DNA of 64,000 nt, taken from contig NZ_CP036271.1 of NCBI RefSeq assembly GCF_007745175.1, forward strand, positions 5,096,314 through 5,160,313. The letters are read 5' to 3'. A program made the translations under genes and the position numbers. Each line of letters begins with the position of its first letter. Within the stretch, counting starts at the first letter, position 1. This document shows, one piece after another, positions 26,318 through 35,962 of this stretch. The notes beneath the pieces were generated by a model, which did no database searches, was not told where the DNA came from, and saw nothing but the letters and a program-made list of their open reading frames with translations. This stretch comes from Caulifigura coniformis. GTDB lineage: Bacteria; Planctomycetota; Planctomycetia; Planctomycetales; Planctomycetaceae.

Positions 26318-28527
26318 CGATTGAAGCTCAGAATCCCCGTCTGTCGGCAGGTTCGCTCCTGCACCAGCGTGATGGCCGATTGACGCGGGAACTGCTTCTG
26401 GAGCCGGGAGCGCATGGTCTGGGGCTCGCTCCACAACGACTGAAACCGGACGCCACGACGTCGATGGTCTGTGGTTACTGCTCGACGGGCTGCAGCCTGA
26501 ACGTGCATCTCAAGGACGGCCAGGCGGTCAATCTGAGCCCCACCACGAGCTACCCCGTCAATCTCGGGATGGCCTGCCCCAAAGGGTGGGAAGCGCTCAC
26601 CGTGCTCGATGCGCCGGACAGGGCGACGACGCCGCTCCTGCGAAACGCGGCCGGGAGGCTGGCGCCGGTCGACTGGCCGACGGCGATGGGAGAGTTCGTC
26701 CGCAGGTTCCAGTCGATTCAGCGGCAGCACGGGCCCCATTCGATCGCGTTTCTCAGCACGGGACAGATGCCGACGGAGGAGATGGCATTTCTCGGATCGC
26801 TGGCCAAGTTCGGCTTGGGGATGCTGCACGGAGACGGCAACACGCGGCAGTGCATGGCGTCGGCCGTCGTCGCTTACAAGCAGTCGTTCGGCTTTGATTC
26901 GCCTCCCTACAGCTACGCTGACTTTGAAGAGTCCGACGTACTCGTCTTCGTCGGCGCGAATCCGTGCCTTGCGCATCCCATTATGTGGGAACGGGTCATG
27001 CGCAACCGGCGGTCGCCGGAGATTGTCGTGATCGATCCGCGGGCGACCGAAACCGCGATGGCGGCCACGCAGCATCTTGCTCTCGCCCCCAAGTCGGATC
27101 AGACGCTGTTCTACGGGCTGGCGCGGATCCTGATCAAAAACGGCTGGATCGATTCGCGCTTCATCAATCAGTCGACGGCGGGCTTCGAGCAGTTCTGGGA
27201 GTTCGTCCAGCCGTTCGACCTCGATCGTGTCGTCGCTGAGACGCGACTCAAGGCATCGCAGATCGAGCGACTGGCCGAGACGATTCATGAGCGGGGACGG
27301 TCATCGTTCTGGTGGACGATGGGAGTCAATCAGAGCCACCAGGGTGTTCGCACGGCGCAGTCGATTATCAATGTGGCCCTGCTGACCGGAAACATCGGAC
27401 GGCCTGGAACCGGGGCCAACTCGATCACCGGGCAGTGCAACGCCATGGGCTCGAGGCTGTTCAGCAACACGACGGGCCTCCTCGGTGGACACGATTTCAC
27501 CAACGCCCAGCATCGCGAGAAAGTGGCCGGTGTGCTCGGCATCGACACCGCGACGATCCCGACCGAGAACAGCCTGGCCTACAACGAGATCATGGAGGGG
27601 ATTCTTCGCGGGAAGATCAAGGGGTTGTGGGTGATCTGCACGAACCCGGCTCATTCGTGGATCAACCAGAGTTCGGCTCGCGACATTCTCGACCGCCTCG
27701 ACTTTCTCGTCGTGCAGGACATGTATCACACGACGGAAACTGCGCAGCGGGCGCATCTCGTGCTGCCGGCCGCCGGCTGGGGAGAAAAGGAAGGAACTTT
27801 CATCAACTCCGAGCGCCGCATCGGTGTGATCAAGAAGGTGCGCAAGGCCCCCGGGCAGGCGCTGGCCGACTTCCAGATCTTCCGGTTAGTGGCGGAGGCG
27901 TGGGGCTGCGGAAAGATGTTCTCCAAATGGACGTCGCCGGCGGCGGTGTTCGAATCGATGAAGGAGCTGTCGCGAGGTCAGCCGTGCGATTTCAGCGGCG
28001 TGCGTGATTACGCATTTCTCGATGAGCGGGGGGGCGTGCAATGGCCCTATCCGCAGGAGGGGGGCGACGATCACCCGGAGCGGAGGCTGTTTGCGGACGG
28101 ACGGTTCTTTCATCCGGATGGCCGGGCGCGGTTCGTATTTGAGGAGCCGCGGCCCATGACGGAACTGCCGTCGGCCCAGTATCCGCTGCTACTGCTGACG
28201 GGCCGCGGGACGGCCTCGCAGTGGCATACGCAGACGCGGACATCGAAGTCGGCCGTCCTGCGGAAGCTCTACCCGGAAAAGCCCTACGTGGAGCTGAACC
28301 CGGGGGACGCGAAGCGGCTGGCGATTGTGCCCAATCGCTGGGTGACCGTGTCGTCGCAGCGCGGGCAGATGCGGGCCCTGGCCGTCATCGCGCCGACAGT
28401 CGCCGTAGGAACGGTCTTCATTCCGATGCACTACGAAGCGACGAACCGCCTGACGGACGCCGTCTTCGACCCCTACTCGAAGCAACCGTCGTACAAGGCG
28501 TGTGCAGTCCGCGTCTCTCCGGATTAG
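26314..28527 (+). CDS. nasA: Assimilatory nitrate reductase catalytic subunit (NasA type)
   Basis: A molybdopterin-bis-MGD enzyme reducing nitrate to nitrite. The 737-residue protein starts with a GTG that overlaps the previous stop (GTGA). The N-terminal 4Fe-4S motif has Cys53, Cys56, Cys60 and Cys88 (CGYCSTGC, then ACPKGW). The Mo-ligating cysteine is expected at Cys180 in [18 protein letters not shown], as in the Nap/Nas group. The MGD-binding C-terminal domain includes [18 protein letters not shown] and [12 protein letters not shown]. There is no signal peptide, so the enzyme is cytoplasmic, and no C-terminal BFD-type domain as in many NasA proteins. It is the last gene of the operon. Confidence 0.93.
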   Translation: MTIEAQNPRLSAGSLLHQRDGRLTRELLLEPGAHGLGLAPQRLKPDATTSMVCGYCSTGCSLNVHLKDGQAVNLSPTTSYPVNLGMACPKGWEALTVLDAPDRATTPLLRNAAGRLAPVDWPTAMGEFVRRFQSIQRQHGPHSIAFLSTGQMPTEEMAFLGSLAKFGLGMLHGDGNTRQCMASAVVAYKQSFGFDSPPYSYADFEESDVLVFVGANPCLAHPIMWERVMRNRRSPEIVVIDPRATETAMAATQHLALAPKSDQTLFYGLARILIKNGWIDSRFINQSTAGFEQFWEFVQPFDLDRVVAETRLKASQIERLAETIHERGRSSFWWTMGVNQSHQGVRTAQSIINVALLTGNIGRPGTGANSITGQCNAMGSRLFSNTTGLLGGHDFTNAQHREKVAGVLGIDTATIPTENSLAYNEIMEGILRGKIKGLWVICTNPAHSWINQSSARDILDRLDFLVVQDMYHTTETAQRAHLVLPAAGWGEKEGTFINSERRIGVIKKVRKAPGQALADFQIFRLVAEAWGCGKMFSKWTSPAAVFESMKELSRGQPCDFSGVRDYAFLDERGGVQWPYPQEGGDDHPERRLFADGRFFHPDGRARFVFEEPRPMTELPSAQYPLLLLTGRGTASQWHTQTRTSKSAVLRKLYPEKPYVELNPGDAKRLAIVPNRWVTVSSQRGQMRALAVIAPTVAVGTVFIPMHYEATNRLTDAVFDPYSKQPSYKACAVRVSPD

Positions 28528-29082
28528 GGCACGTTGACATTCGCTGTCGCGGAGGCCGGCCCCCCGGGGGGGAGACCTGTGACGACCTGTGACAGCGAAC
28601 AACCGTCTGAAACATTGGAGTTCTGGACCTGTGACATGTGTGACATGTGTGACGAGCTGTGGAGTGTTTTTCACCCCCTCTCGCGGGGCTGATCCCTCTC
28701 TGTTTGCGTTGCCAAAGAACGAACTCTCTCACCTGACGGGCGAGGTTGCGCATCGAGAAGAGTCTTCGCCTGCCTGAAGGGGCCTGGGGCCCGAAACTTC
28801 CTTTGGGAAGGTGGTTGCGTCGCGTGCCGCAACGAGAATCTGACATCGGGCCGGGAAGTTTTCGCCGGCGCGCAGGGCAGGTTGAATGTCCGTGCGGCCT
28901 GACACCGGACCATGAAGCCCGCGCCGGTCTTGCCGTTGAAAAGGAATATCGCGGTCGTATGGATTGTGAGGGCGGCGTCTCGGCCGTGCCTCGCAGTTGA
29001 TCGCCAGAACCTCGTCTCTTGCGACGTAGGGTCTCCGTAAGGTCCCGCCGATGAGCTGCGGAGACCGAACGGCGAGGCTCTG
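28528..29082. other. Intergenic region with repeated TGTGAC motifs
   Basis: 555 bases between the nitrate operon and the GNAT gene. I see no gene. Its first part holds five TGTGAC motifs (listed separately); the rest shows no clear promoter or terminator. Confidence 0.5.
28578..28653 (+). repeat. Cluster of TGTGAC motifs
   Basis: TGTGAC occurs at 28578, 28588, 28630, 28639 and 28648. The last three form a direct tandem repeat with a 9-base period (unit TGTGACATG) and the first two are 10 bases apart. The regular, near helical-turn spacing could suit a protein-binding array, or it may be a decayed simple repeat. Confidence 0.6.
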
Positions 29083-30285
29083 ATGACCACGATTGCAACA
29101 CGGACTCCGAGTCACCGCTCCGGACGGGCGGGTGGCCCTCTGAGCGTGCAGCTCCGTTCCGTACCACGGACGTCTGAACTGTTCTTCGAAGCGGGTTGGC
29201 GTGATCTCGAACGCCGCAGCGTCCATTCCAGCCCGTTTCTGTCGCCATCATTCCTGCTCTCGCAGCCGGGCGTATTCTCGCCCGACGATTCTGCACAGCT
29301 GCTGACCGTGATGGATGCGGACGGCCGCTGGTACGCGGCCGGCGTGTTTGAGGCGGTGACGGGATCTCGCCAGCTTCCCGCTCCGCACCTGCAGGCCGTG
29401 CGGGGGCAGCACTGTTTCCTCAGCGGGCTTCTTCTGGATCCCGCGCATGCTGGGGAGGCCATCGGAGCAATCTGGCGCGCCCTCGACGCCCAGGGATTGC
29501 ACGGCGTTGCATTCCCGCAGTTTCCCATTGAAAGCCGGCTTGGCGACCTGCTGTCGTCCCATTGCTCCGGACAACAACTGGCCGTGGTCACGGACGGCGT
29601 TCAGCATCGTGCCACCGTGAGCCTCGACGACGCTTCCAACAATGTCGGGATTTCGGAGAAGCGGACGAAGAGTCTGCAGAAGGGCCGACGCGCCCTGGCG
29701 CGTCATGGAAACGTCGGGAGTCGCTTCCGCGACTGTTCACGCGACGATCCATCGGCGATCGATGAGTTCCTGCGGCTCGAATCACTCGGGTGGAAGGGAG
29801 AGGCGGGCTCGTCGCTGGCTTCAACCCGGCGGGAGGCCGACTGGTTCCGGACAGTCGCCCTGTCGCTGTCGATGCAGGACCGGATCCGCTTTGCGGAACT
29901 GCTGGTGGACGACCGGGTCATCGCCAGCATGTGCCTGTTGCGGGCGCAGTCCGAGTACTTTGCGTTCAAGATCGGCTGGGATCCGCAATGGGAAAGGGGA
30001 TGTCCCGGGTTTCTCCTCGCAGCTGAAGTTCGCGCTCATCTGGGGCAGCTGACGGGGTGCGAAAGAATCGATGGCTGCGCGCGGCCGGGAAGCTTTCTGG
30101 ACCATGTCTGGCCGGGGCGTATGGCGGTCGGCGACGTGGTGTTCACCACCAACCGTTTCGGTTCCATGCTGGCCATCGGGACGCAGTGGGCCCGGTCCCT
30201 CCTCCGGAAATGGCGCGGCCCCGCGGGAGAAGTGCCTCAGCGAGCCGTCGGCAGCGATGCGGTGGCTGGAGGGACGCCGGCATGA
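29083..30285 (+). CDS. GNAT-type (BioF2-like/FemAB-like) acyltransferase
   Basis: The 400-residue protein has a duplicated GNAT-like layout. The second half contains the typical CelD/BioF2-like acetyltransferase core: SEKRTKSLQKGRRALAR, then FLRLESLGWKGEAGSSL, then RIRFAELLVDDRVIASMCLLRAQSEYFAFKIGWDP (about 190-310). Proteins of this group transfer acyl or aminoacyl groups, often in polysaccharide or cell-surface modification. The stop overlaps the start of a membrane acyltransferase (ATGA), so the two are translationally coupled and likely act on the same product. The substrate cannot be told from sequence. Confidence 0.82.
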   Translation: MTTIATRTPSHRSGRAGGPLSVQLRSVPRTSELFFEAGWRDLERRSVHSSPFLSPSFLLSQPGVFSPDDSAQLLTVMDADGRWYAAGVFEAVTGSRQLPAPHLQAVRGQHCFLSGLLLDPAHAGEAIGAIWRALDAQGLHGVAFPQFPIESRLGDLLSSHCSGQQLAVVTDGVQHRATVSLDDASNNVGISEKRTKSLQKGRRALARHGNVGSRFRDCSRDDPSAIDEFLRLESLGWKGEAGSSLASTRREADWFRTVALSLSMQDRIRFAELLVDDRVIASMCLLRAQSEYFAFKIGWDPQWERGCPGFLLAAEVRAHLGQLTGCERIDGCARPGSFLDHVWPGRMAVGDVVFTTNRFGSMLAIGTQWARSLLRKWRGPAGEVPQRAVGSDAVAGGTPA

Positions 30286-31520
30286 ACTTGCCTACCATGT
30301 GGACTCTGGAAACTCGTGAGTATTCGTCCGCGCCTTCCGATCATCGACGAGCGCTGGATGGCATTCGCGGAATCGCCATCCTCACGGTCTTCCTCTACGA
30401 CTGCCTGAAACTCCCTCCGGGAGGCCCGATCAGCTTCGTGGTCCGAAAGGCGAGTGCTGCGGGCTGGGTCGGAGTCGACCTGTTCTTCGTGTTGTCGGGA
30501 TTCCTGATCACGGGCATCCTGCTCGATTCGCGCGGAAAGCCGGGATACCTGTCGAGCTTCTTCGCACGTCGCTCGTTGCGAATCTTCCCGCTGTATTTCC
30601 TCTCGCTCTGGATCACGTTCGTCCTCCTGCCACAGCTCGCGGAGTTCCTGCCATCCGCAGGCCCGATCTCCGAGCGCATCGGCCTCCTCTCGACGCATCA
30701 GGTCTGGTTCTGGACTTACCTGCAGAACTGGTGGATGGCCTTTGAAGGGCACTGGCCCGACGTCAACTACCTCAATCATTTCTGGTCGCTGGCCGTTGAG
30801 GAACAGTTCTACCTGGTCTGGCCCTTCCTTGTGGGCTGGCTGAGCCTGCGTGGCCTGACGCGTCTGTGCTGGGCCTGTGTGATCGGCGCCCTGGCGCTGC
30901 GGATCGGGCTGTGGATCAGCGGCGCACCCTCGGTGGTGATGTACGTCACGACGGTGACGAGGATGGACAGCCTGGCCCTGGGCGGCCTGTTCGCCATCGG
31001 ACTGAGGTCGCCGGTGTGGTATGCGCGGCTCAGCCGAATCGCGGTTCCCGGGATGATCGGATTGGCCGGCCTGATTGTCGGACTGGATGCCGTCTGGCCT
31101 GTACTCAAGACGCAGACGGCCGGCGCCCAGACGATCGGACACACTCTGCTGGGCTTCCTGTTCGGGATGCTGGTCTTTTCGGCAGCGGCGATGAAGCCCG
31201 ATCACCTGGCCGCCCGCCTGCTGTCGCAGCGCTGGCTGACGTTGCCGGGACAGTTCAGCTACGCGATGTACGTCATGCACCGGCCGGTCCACAAACTTGT
31301 CACCAGGGCCGACTGGGCGGTCGTTCCTTCAGCAATTCAGCCGCTGGCGGTTTTCGTTGCGACTCTCGCCCTCTCGCTGGTGTGCGCGGCGCTTTCCTGG
31401 AAGTTCTTCGAAAGGCCGTTCCTGTCGCTGAAGGCATGGTTTCCGAGGCCGGGCGAGAAACGACCGGCATCGGAAACGCCGGGCGAGCCGGCGGTCCAGG
31501 CGGCTGCCGCTACTTGTTGA
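30282..31520 (+). CDS. Acyltransferase-3 family membrane protein
   Basis: A 412-residue polytopic protein of the OafA/NodX type (about ten hydrophobic segments), which O-acylates surface polysaccharides. The N-terminus RRALDGIRGIAILTVFLYDC (22-41) matches the family start, as do VGVDLFFVLSGFLITGIL (about 62-79) and FFARRSLRIFPLYFLSL. YLNHFWSLAVEEQFYLVWP is the other signature. The histidine that normally follows the first helix (FH in the usual sequence) is aspartate here (Asp40), so activity is uncertain. The ATG at 30282 overlaps the GNAT stop. The C-terminus overlaps the end of the convergent cytochrome-c/DUF1553 gene by 11 bases. Confidence 0.9.
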   Translation: MNLPTMWTLETREYSSAPSDHRRALDGIRGIAILTVFLYDCLKLPPGGPISFVVRKASAAGWVGVDLFFVLSGFLITGILLDSRGKPGYLSSFFARRSLRIFPLYFLSLWITFVLLPQLAEFLPSAGPISERIGLLSTHQVWFWTYLQNWWMAFEGHWPDVNYLNHFWSLAVEEQFYLVWPFLVGWLSLRGLTRLCWACVIGALALRIGLWISGAPSVVMYVTTVTRMDSLALGGLFAIGLRSPVWYARLSRIAVPGMIGLAGLIVGLDAVWPVLKTQTAGAQTIGHTLLGFLFGMLVFSAAAMKPDHLAARLLSQRWLTLPGQFSYAMYVMHRPVHKLVTRADWAVVPSAIQPLAVFVATLALSLVCAALSWKFFERPFLSLKAWFPRPGEKRPASETPGEPAVQAAAATC

Positions 31521-34500
31521 GGACCTCGTCGAGATTCATCAGCTCGTTGATGGTCATCGTCCAGGCCGCGAGTTCACCGTGCGGAAGCATCGCATCGGCT
31601 TTCGATTCTCCCACGGCAATGAGTTTCTTCGCTGCCTCGACGTCGGCGCTGTAGACGGCGAGGAGGCGGTCATGGACACCACGGACGATGCTGCGTTCCG
31701 TGTTCTCCAGCGGGCGGGAGATGAGCCGGGATGTCACGAAGTCCAGCCGCTCGTCGAAGCTTCCACCGGCCTTCAAAGTATTCTCGGCCAGGCGGCGGGC
31801 CGCTTCGACGAACTGTTCATCGTTGAGGGTCACGAGCGCCTGGAGCGGAGTATTCGTCCGCTCGCGGCGCACGACGCACGTTTCACGGCTGGGAGCGTTG
31901 AAGATCTCCATCTGTGCCGGCGGAGCGCTCCGCTTCCAGAAGGTGTACAGGCTGCGGCGGTAGAGGCTTTCGCCCGTATCGCGGACGTAGTTCCGGGTGT
32001 TGCTGCCGATCATCGCGACGGCTTCCCACACGCCGTCCGGCTGGTAGGGCTTCACGCTCGGACCACCGATCTTCGGTGACAGGAGTCCGCTTGTGGCGAG
32101 GGCTCCGTCGCGGATCATCTCGCCATCCATGCGGAACCGGGGGCCGCGGGACAGCAGCCGGTTCTCCAGGTCTTTCTCGAGCTTCGCGGGGGTCGCGACC
32201 GCCGCCTGGCGGTAGGTCGACGACATGACGACCTGCTTGAAGAACCGCTTGATATCCCAGCCGTTGTCGCGGAAGTCGAGAGCGAGCCAGTCGAGCAGTT
32301 CGGGATGGGATGGGAGCTCGCCAGTGATTCCGAAATCCCCCGCCGTGCGCACGAGCCCCGTTCCAAACAGTTCCTGCCAGAAGCGGTTCACCGTGACGCG
32401 CGCCGTGAGCGGCTGCTCGGGGAGCAGGAGCCATTTTGCGAAGCCGAGGCGATCTTTCGAGTAGTCCTCCGGAAAGGCGGGAAGCACGGCAGGCGTCTTC
32501 GGACGGACTTCATCGCGACGCTTGTCGTACTCGCCACGGAAGAGCACGAACGCCATGGCCGGTTCCGTTTTCTCCTGCATCACGTGGGCGATCTTTCCAC
32601 GCCCCCGGATCGCGGCCTGTTCGCGTTCGAGGTTTCCCTGGTTCGTCGCCGCGGCCTGGTAGGCCTCGTCGATCGCACCCAGCCACCAGTCGTAGAGACC
32701 GTTGACTTCCGCATCTGTCCGTTTGTCGGCCGGCTTCCTGAGGGTTTTGGCGAGGAGGTCGGCCTGGCCGAGCGAGGAGGCTTCGAAGGTTTCGAGGACA
32801 CGGCCGTAAATCCGCAGGTCATGCAGGCCAGCGGCCGAGATCGGATCGCTGCCGTTCCGCTGACCGATCTTGAAGGGGACCTGGGTCCTGATGCTGCCAG
32901 TGAGCCGGTCCTGCTCGACGTTCACGAACTGCGGCTTGCCGTTGTAGTAGATCTTCAGGCCGTCGGCTTTTGCCGTGCCGTCGTAGGTGATGACGACGTG
33001 GGTCCATTTGTCGACCGGCAGCGCCGCCTTCGAGACGACCTTCAGTGCGTTGCCGGGCCACGAGTCGATGATGTGCATTCCGATCCGTCGCTGCTGGACC
33101 CAGAAATCCCAGCCGCGGAAATCCTTGCTGTTGTCCATCCGTGCGCAGAGAGCGCCGCTCGAATCGTTCGACGCGACCTTCACCCAGGCTGCGATGCTGA
33201 ACGGCTGGTCCTTCTCGAAATCCCCGATGTCGGGCGACTCCGCAGCTGCGCCGCCATTGAGCAACAGGGCCTTTTCTCCGGGGGGGCCATCCTGCCACTT
33301 CGCCTTGTCGGCCAGATCGAGCGTCTTCGATTCCTCTCCGATCTTCACCGCCAGGGATTTTCCTTCGCCCTCTCCGAGCCGCGCCTGGACGAGCAGCCCC
33401 GAGACGGGGGCCATTTTGTCGACGATGTCCTGTCCGGCAGTCTCGAGCCATTTGTCGAAGTCGCCCCGGCCGTCCTTCTTCCGCGCCTCGACGAGCTCTT
33501 TCGATTTCGGGACTTCGATTTCCAGTTCCTTCCACCGGACGAGTTCCTCGTCTTGGGGAACGACGATGATGGGCGGCGTGTCCTTGATGTTGCCGTCCAT
33601 CGGGTTCTGAGTCGTGTTATTGAAGAACGCCGCCATCTCGTAGAACTCTTTCTGCGAGAGGGGATCGAACTTGTGGTCGTGGCAGACGCTGCAACCGGCG
33701 GTCAGGCCGAGCCAGACCTGGGCGGTCGTCTCGGTGCGGTCGCGGTTGTAGAGGACGGCGTATTCCTCCGCGATTGCGCCCCCTTCGTTGGTGGTGATGT
33801 TGCAGCGATTGAATCCGGAGGCGATCTGCTGGTCGTAGGTGCGGTTGGGGAGGAGGTCGCCGGCGAGCTGGTCGACGGTGAACTGATCGAACGGCATGTT
33901 CCTGTTGAAGGCGTTGATGACCCAGTCGCGGTAGGTCCACATCTCGCGGAAGTTGTCGATGTGGATGCCGTGGGTGTCGCCGTAGCGCGCGGCGTCGAGC
34001 CAGTAGCGGCCACGATGTTCGCCCCAGGCGGGGGAGGCGAGGAAGCTGTCGACGAGCTTTTCGTAGGCATCGTCCGATGAGTCGGCGATGAACTTCTCGA
34101 CGGTCTCAGGGGCTGGTGGAAGCCCCGTGAGATCGAGGCTGAGGCGGCGGGCCAGTGAGCGACGGTCGGCTTCCGGGGCGGGCGCCAGCTCCGCGGCGTT
34201 GAGCTTCGCCAGAATGAAACTGTCGATCGGATTTCGGAGCGGAAAGGCGGGCTTCTCGATGTGCGGGACGGCCGGAAGCGTCGGGGGAATCAGCGACCAG
34301 TGCTGCTCATAGACTGCGCCGGCGGCGACCCATTGTTTCAGGGTTTCGATCTGGGCCGGCGTCAGATGCTTCTTCGTCGAGGGCGGGGGCATGATCTCGT
34401 CGGGATCAGTCGACGTGATCCGGGCGATCAACTGGCTCTCGTCGGGTTTGCCGGCGACGATCGCGCCCGTGGCCGTCGCATCGGCGAAACGGTCGAGGCG

Positions 34501-34668
34501 CAGGTCGGCCTTGCGGGAGGCGGAATCGGGGCCGTGGCAGGCGAAGCAGGCATCGACCAGGATCGGCCGAATGTCCTTGTTGTAGGTCGGCGGGGCGGCC
34601 TGGGCGAGCGCTTCGCTGAAGCAGGTCGCCGCGACCGCGACAGCGATCAGGACATCAGCACGCAGCAT
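31510..34668 (-). CDS. Secreted cytochrome-c/DUF1549/LamG/DUF1553 protein
   Basis: A planctomycete-typical 1052-residue protein. Signal peptide at residues 1-23 (ending ALAQA), then a planctomycete cytochrome-c domain with CFACH at 41-45 and the MPPP motif near 92, then DUF1549 (PIDSFILAKLNAAELAPAPEADRRSLARRLSLDLTGLPP to about 370, including a second heme-type motif CSVCH). A concanavalin/LamG-like domain follows (about 480-640), then DUF1553 (about 730-1000, with NRFWQELFGTGLVRTAGDFG). These proteins are abundant in Planctomycetes and thought to act on polysaccharides or in electron transfer, but no activity is proven. The usual DUF1501 partner is not adjacent. The start at 34668 gives a clean signal peptide; the upstream extension to 34827 does not. 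Confidence 0.92.
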   Translation of the reverse strand: MLRADVLIAVAVAATCFSEALAQAAPPTYNKDIRPILVDACFACHGPDSASRKADLRLDRFADATATGAIVAGKPDESQLIARITSTDPDEIMPPPSTKKHLTPAQIETLKQWVAAGAVYEQHWSLIPPTLPAVPHIEKPAFPLRNPIDSFILAKLNAAELAPAPEADRRSLARRLSLDLTGLPPAPETVEKFIADSSDDAYEKLVDSFLASPAWGEHRGRYWLDAARYGDTHGIHIDNFREMWTYRDWVINAFNRNMPFDQFTVDQLAGDLLPNRTYDQQIASGFNRCNITTNEGGAIAEEYAVLYNRDRTETTAQVWLGLTAGCSVCHDHKFDPLSQKEFYEMAAFFNNTTQNPMDGNIKDTPPIIVVPQDEELVRWKELEIEVPKSKELVEARKKDGRGDFDKWLETAGQDIVDKMAPVSGLLVQARLGEGEGKSLAVKIGEESKTLDLADKAKWQDGPPGEKALLLNGGAAAESPDIGDFEKDQPFSIAAWVKVASNDSSGALCARMDNSKDFRGWDFWVQQRRIGMHIIDSWPGNALKVVSKAALPVDKWTHVVITYDGTAKADGLKIYYNGKPQFVNVEQDRLTGSIRTQVPFKIGQRNGSDPISAAGLHDLRIYGRVLETFEASSLGQADLLAKTLRKPADKRTDAEVNGLYDWWLGAIDEAYQAAATNQGNLEREQAAIRGRGKIAHVMQEKTEPAMAFVLFRGEYDKRRDEVRPKTPAVLPAFPEDYSKDRLGFAKWLLLPEQPLTARVTVNRFWQELFGTGLVRTAGDFGITGELPSHPELLDWLALDFRDNGWDIKRFFKQVVMSSTYRQAAVATPAKLEKDLENRLLSRGPRFRMDGEMIRDGALATSGLLSPKIGGPSVKPYQPDGVWEAVAMIGSNTRNYVRDTGESLYRRSLYTFWKRSAPPAQMEIFNAPSRETCVVRRERTNTPLQALVTLNDEQFVEAARRLAENTLKAGGSFDERLDFVTSRLISRPLENTERSIVRGVHDRLLAVYSADVEAAKKLIAVGESKADAMLPHGELAAWTMTINELMNLDEVLNK

Positions 34669-35044
34669 CGGACGACGCTCCGGTTCAGGCGGGACGAACG
34701 ACGCAATCCTGAGAGGGATCGCGGTGAGGACCCTGATTGTAAGGAGCGGGTTGGCCGGACGCACTGGTGCAGGCCGGCTGGGCTGGTCGCCTGGGCCTCC
34801 TGTGAGGGGAAGAAATCCAAGAAACACGGGATCGGGGGGCTGAGCGTGTTTCTTGCCATTCCTCCCCTGGGATCTTTCGGCCGGGTGAAAAGAGGCCCTC
34901 CCGCGGGCGCCGGGGCGTGGAAATCCGGCGCGCGTGATACGGTCGAGCCGGGTGACTTGATGAGGTTGTGATTGTGTTCATGGTTCCTCCACCTGACTTG
35001 GATGGTTGCGCGCGGGGATGCCAGCGTGCTGTTGGGGGGAAGGG

Positions 35045-35154
35045 AACCACGGATAAGACGGATAGGACGGATCAGGAATGGGGGGCGTGACGCGATGGAT
35101 TTTGGCTGGTTGGCAGGCGGGAGTGGGGAACCACGGAATACACGGAAGTGACGG
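35045..35154 (+). repeat. Two degenerate AACCACGGA repeats
   Basis: Copies at 35045-35072 and 35129-35154 share AACCACGGA followed by short purine-rich CGGA units. They resemble the dispersed CACGAAGG/CACGGA repeats found elsewhere in the window. Confidence 0.55.
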
Positions 35155-35227
35155 GAGGAGGTTTTGGACGGTGGCTCGTTTTGGGTGGGGCCCCTGGACG
35201 GTCGGGGGAGGGCAGGGCTTTTCAAAC

Positions 35228-35258
35228 AAAAAAACGACGCTCGGGATTCGGGCGTCGT
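35228..35258 (-). terminator. Rho-independent terminator of the secreted protein gene
   Basis: On the minus strand a 10-bp hairpin (plus-strand arms ACGACGCTCG at 35234-35243 and CGGGCGTCGT at 35249-35258) is followed by a T7 run (A7 at 35228-35234 on the plus strand). It lies 33 bases after the stop of the gene at 35291. Confidence 0.88.
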
Positions 35259-35290
35259 CAATGAGGTGCTGGAGTGGCCGTCATCATCGA

Positions 35291-35629
35291 TTACCGGCAA
35301 AAACGATTGTGGCCGTAGTGATTGACCGGTCCGCGGAAGTTGTTGTAGCCCGGCCGGACAGGGCGGTAGGCGTTGTAGTTCGAGTAGTTGAAGCTCACAC
35401 CCGGGTTCACATACCCGTAGGCACCGCCGTATCCGTAGCCCGGCGTGGTGTAGCCGTAGCTGGGGGCGTAAACGGTGGGGTAGGGGTTCACGATCACCGG
35501 GGCGGGCTGATAGACGGGGTAGTTCCCACCCAGATTCAGGCCGAGCGAGAACCGATCGGACGCTTCGACATTGGCGACCGAGAACATCGACAGGGCCGCG
35601 GCCGCTGAGAGGAGAGTTTTGCGAAACAT
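35291..35629 (-). CDS. Small secreted Tyr/Gly/Pro/Asn-rich protein
   Basis: A 112-residue protein, not recognised as a known family. A signal peptide (MFRKTLLSAAAALSMFSVANVEAS, cleavage probably after VEA) precedes a mature part dominated by Tyr, Gly, Asn, Pro and Val, with repeated YGY, PGY and NPY units and few charged residues until a C-terminal GHNRFCR. Such composition suits a surface or matrix protein. The start at 35629 has AAGGA nine bases upstream, and upstream in-frame codons would bury the signal peptide, so it is preferred. The gene has its own strong terminator and is therefore monocistronic. Confidence 0.78.
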   Translation of the reverse strand: MFRKTLLSAAAALSMFSVANVEASDRFSLGLNLGGNYPVYQPAPVIVNPYPTVYAPSYGYTTPGYGYGGAYGYVNPGVSFNYSNYNAYRPVRPGYNNFRGPVNHYGHNRFCR

Positions 35630-35962
35630 GGCAGATTCCTTCTTTTCCTTGGTGTGATGACGCCCGCGAGGTTTGCTGTTCCTCAGTCCTCCGGGCATGG
35701 CAGGACAGTTCGCAGCAGGCGTGCCAAGTGGGATGAGGGCGTTCCAGAGGCACAAAACGGCCCTCAACTCCGCGCAGCCTTCCAGGTCGGCAGGTTGGGC
35801 TCGTCAAAGTGACGACTCGCGCCGTCCAAACAGCGTCGATGGGTTGACGCATGTGTTGCAAGAACGTCACGCGCGACTGGTAACTTTCGCCCGGACGGCA
35901 AAATCGGCCGCTTTGAGGTCGCTTGCTTGACCACATGCCGACGACTCTCCACGCTGAGCGGC
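35630..35962. other. Divergent promoter region, secreted protein / purQ
   Basis: About 330 bases between two divergent genes. It must carry both promoters; I identified neither with confidence and saw no repeat or RNA gene. Confidence 0.5.

Larger units (their letters stand above)
34669..35290. other. Intergenic region with degenerate CACGGA repeats
   Basis: About 620 bases with no recognisable gene. It carries two short degenerate repeats (35045-35072 and 35129-35154) beginning AACCACGGA, of the dispersed type seen also at 44070 and around 62843-63424. Near its end is the terminator of the secreted protein gene. Confidence 0.55.

Noticed and set aside
24701-26434. 577-codon minus-strand frame opposite the Fe-S/DmsC gene
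   Set aside because: Composition Arg/Gln/Glu-rich; the plus strand has sixteen ordered Fe-S cysteines.
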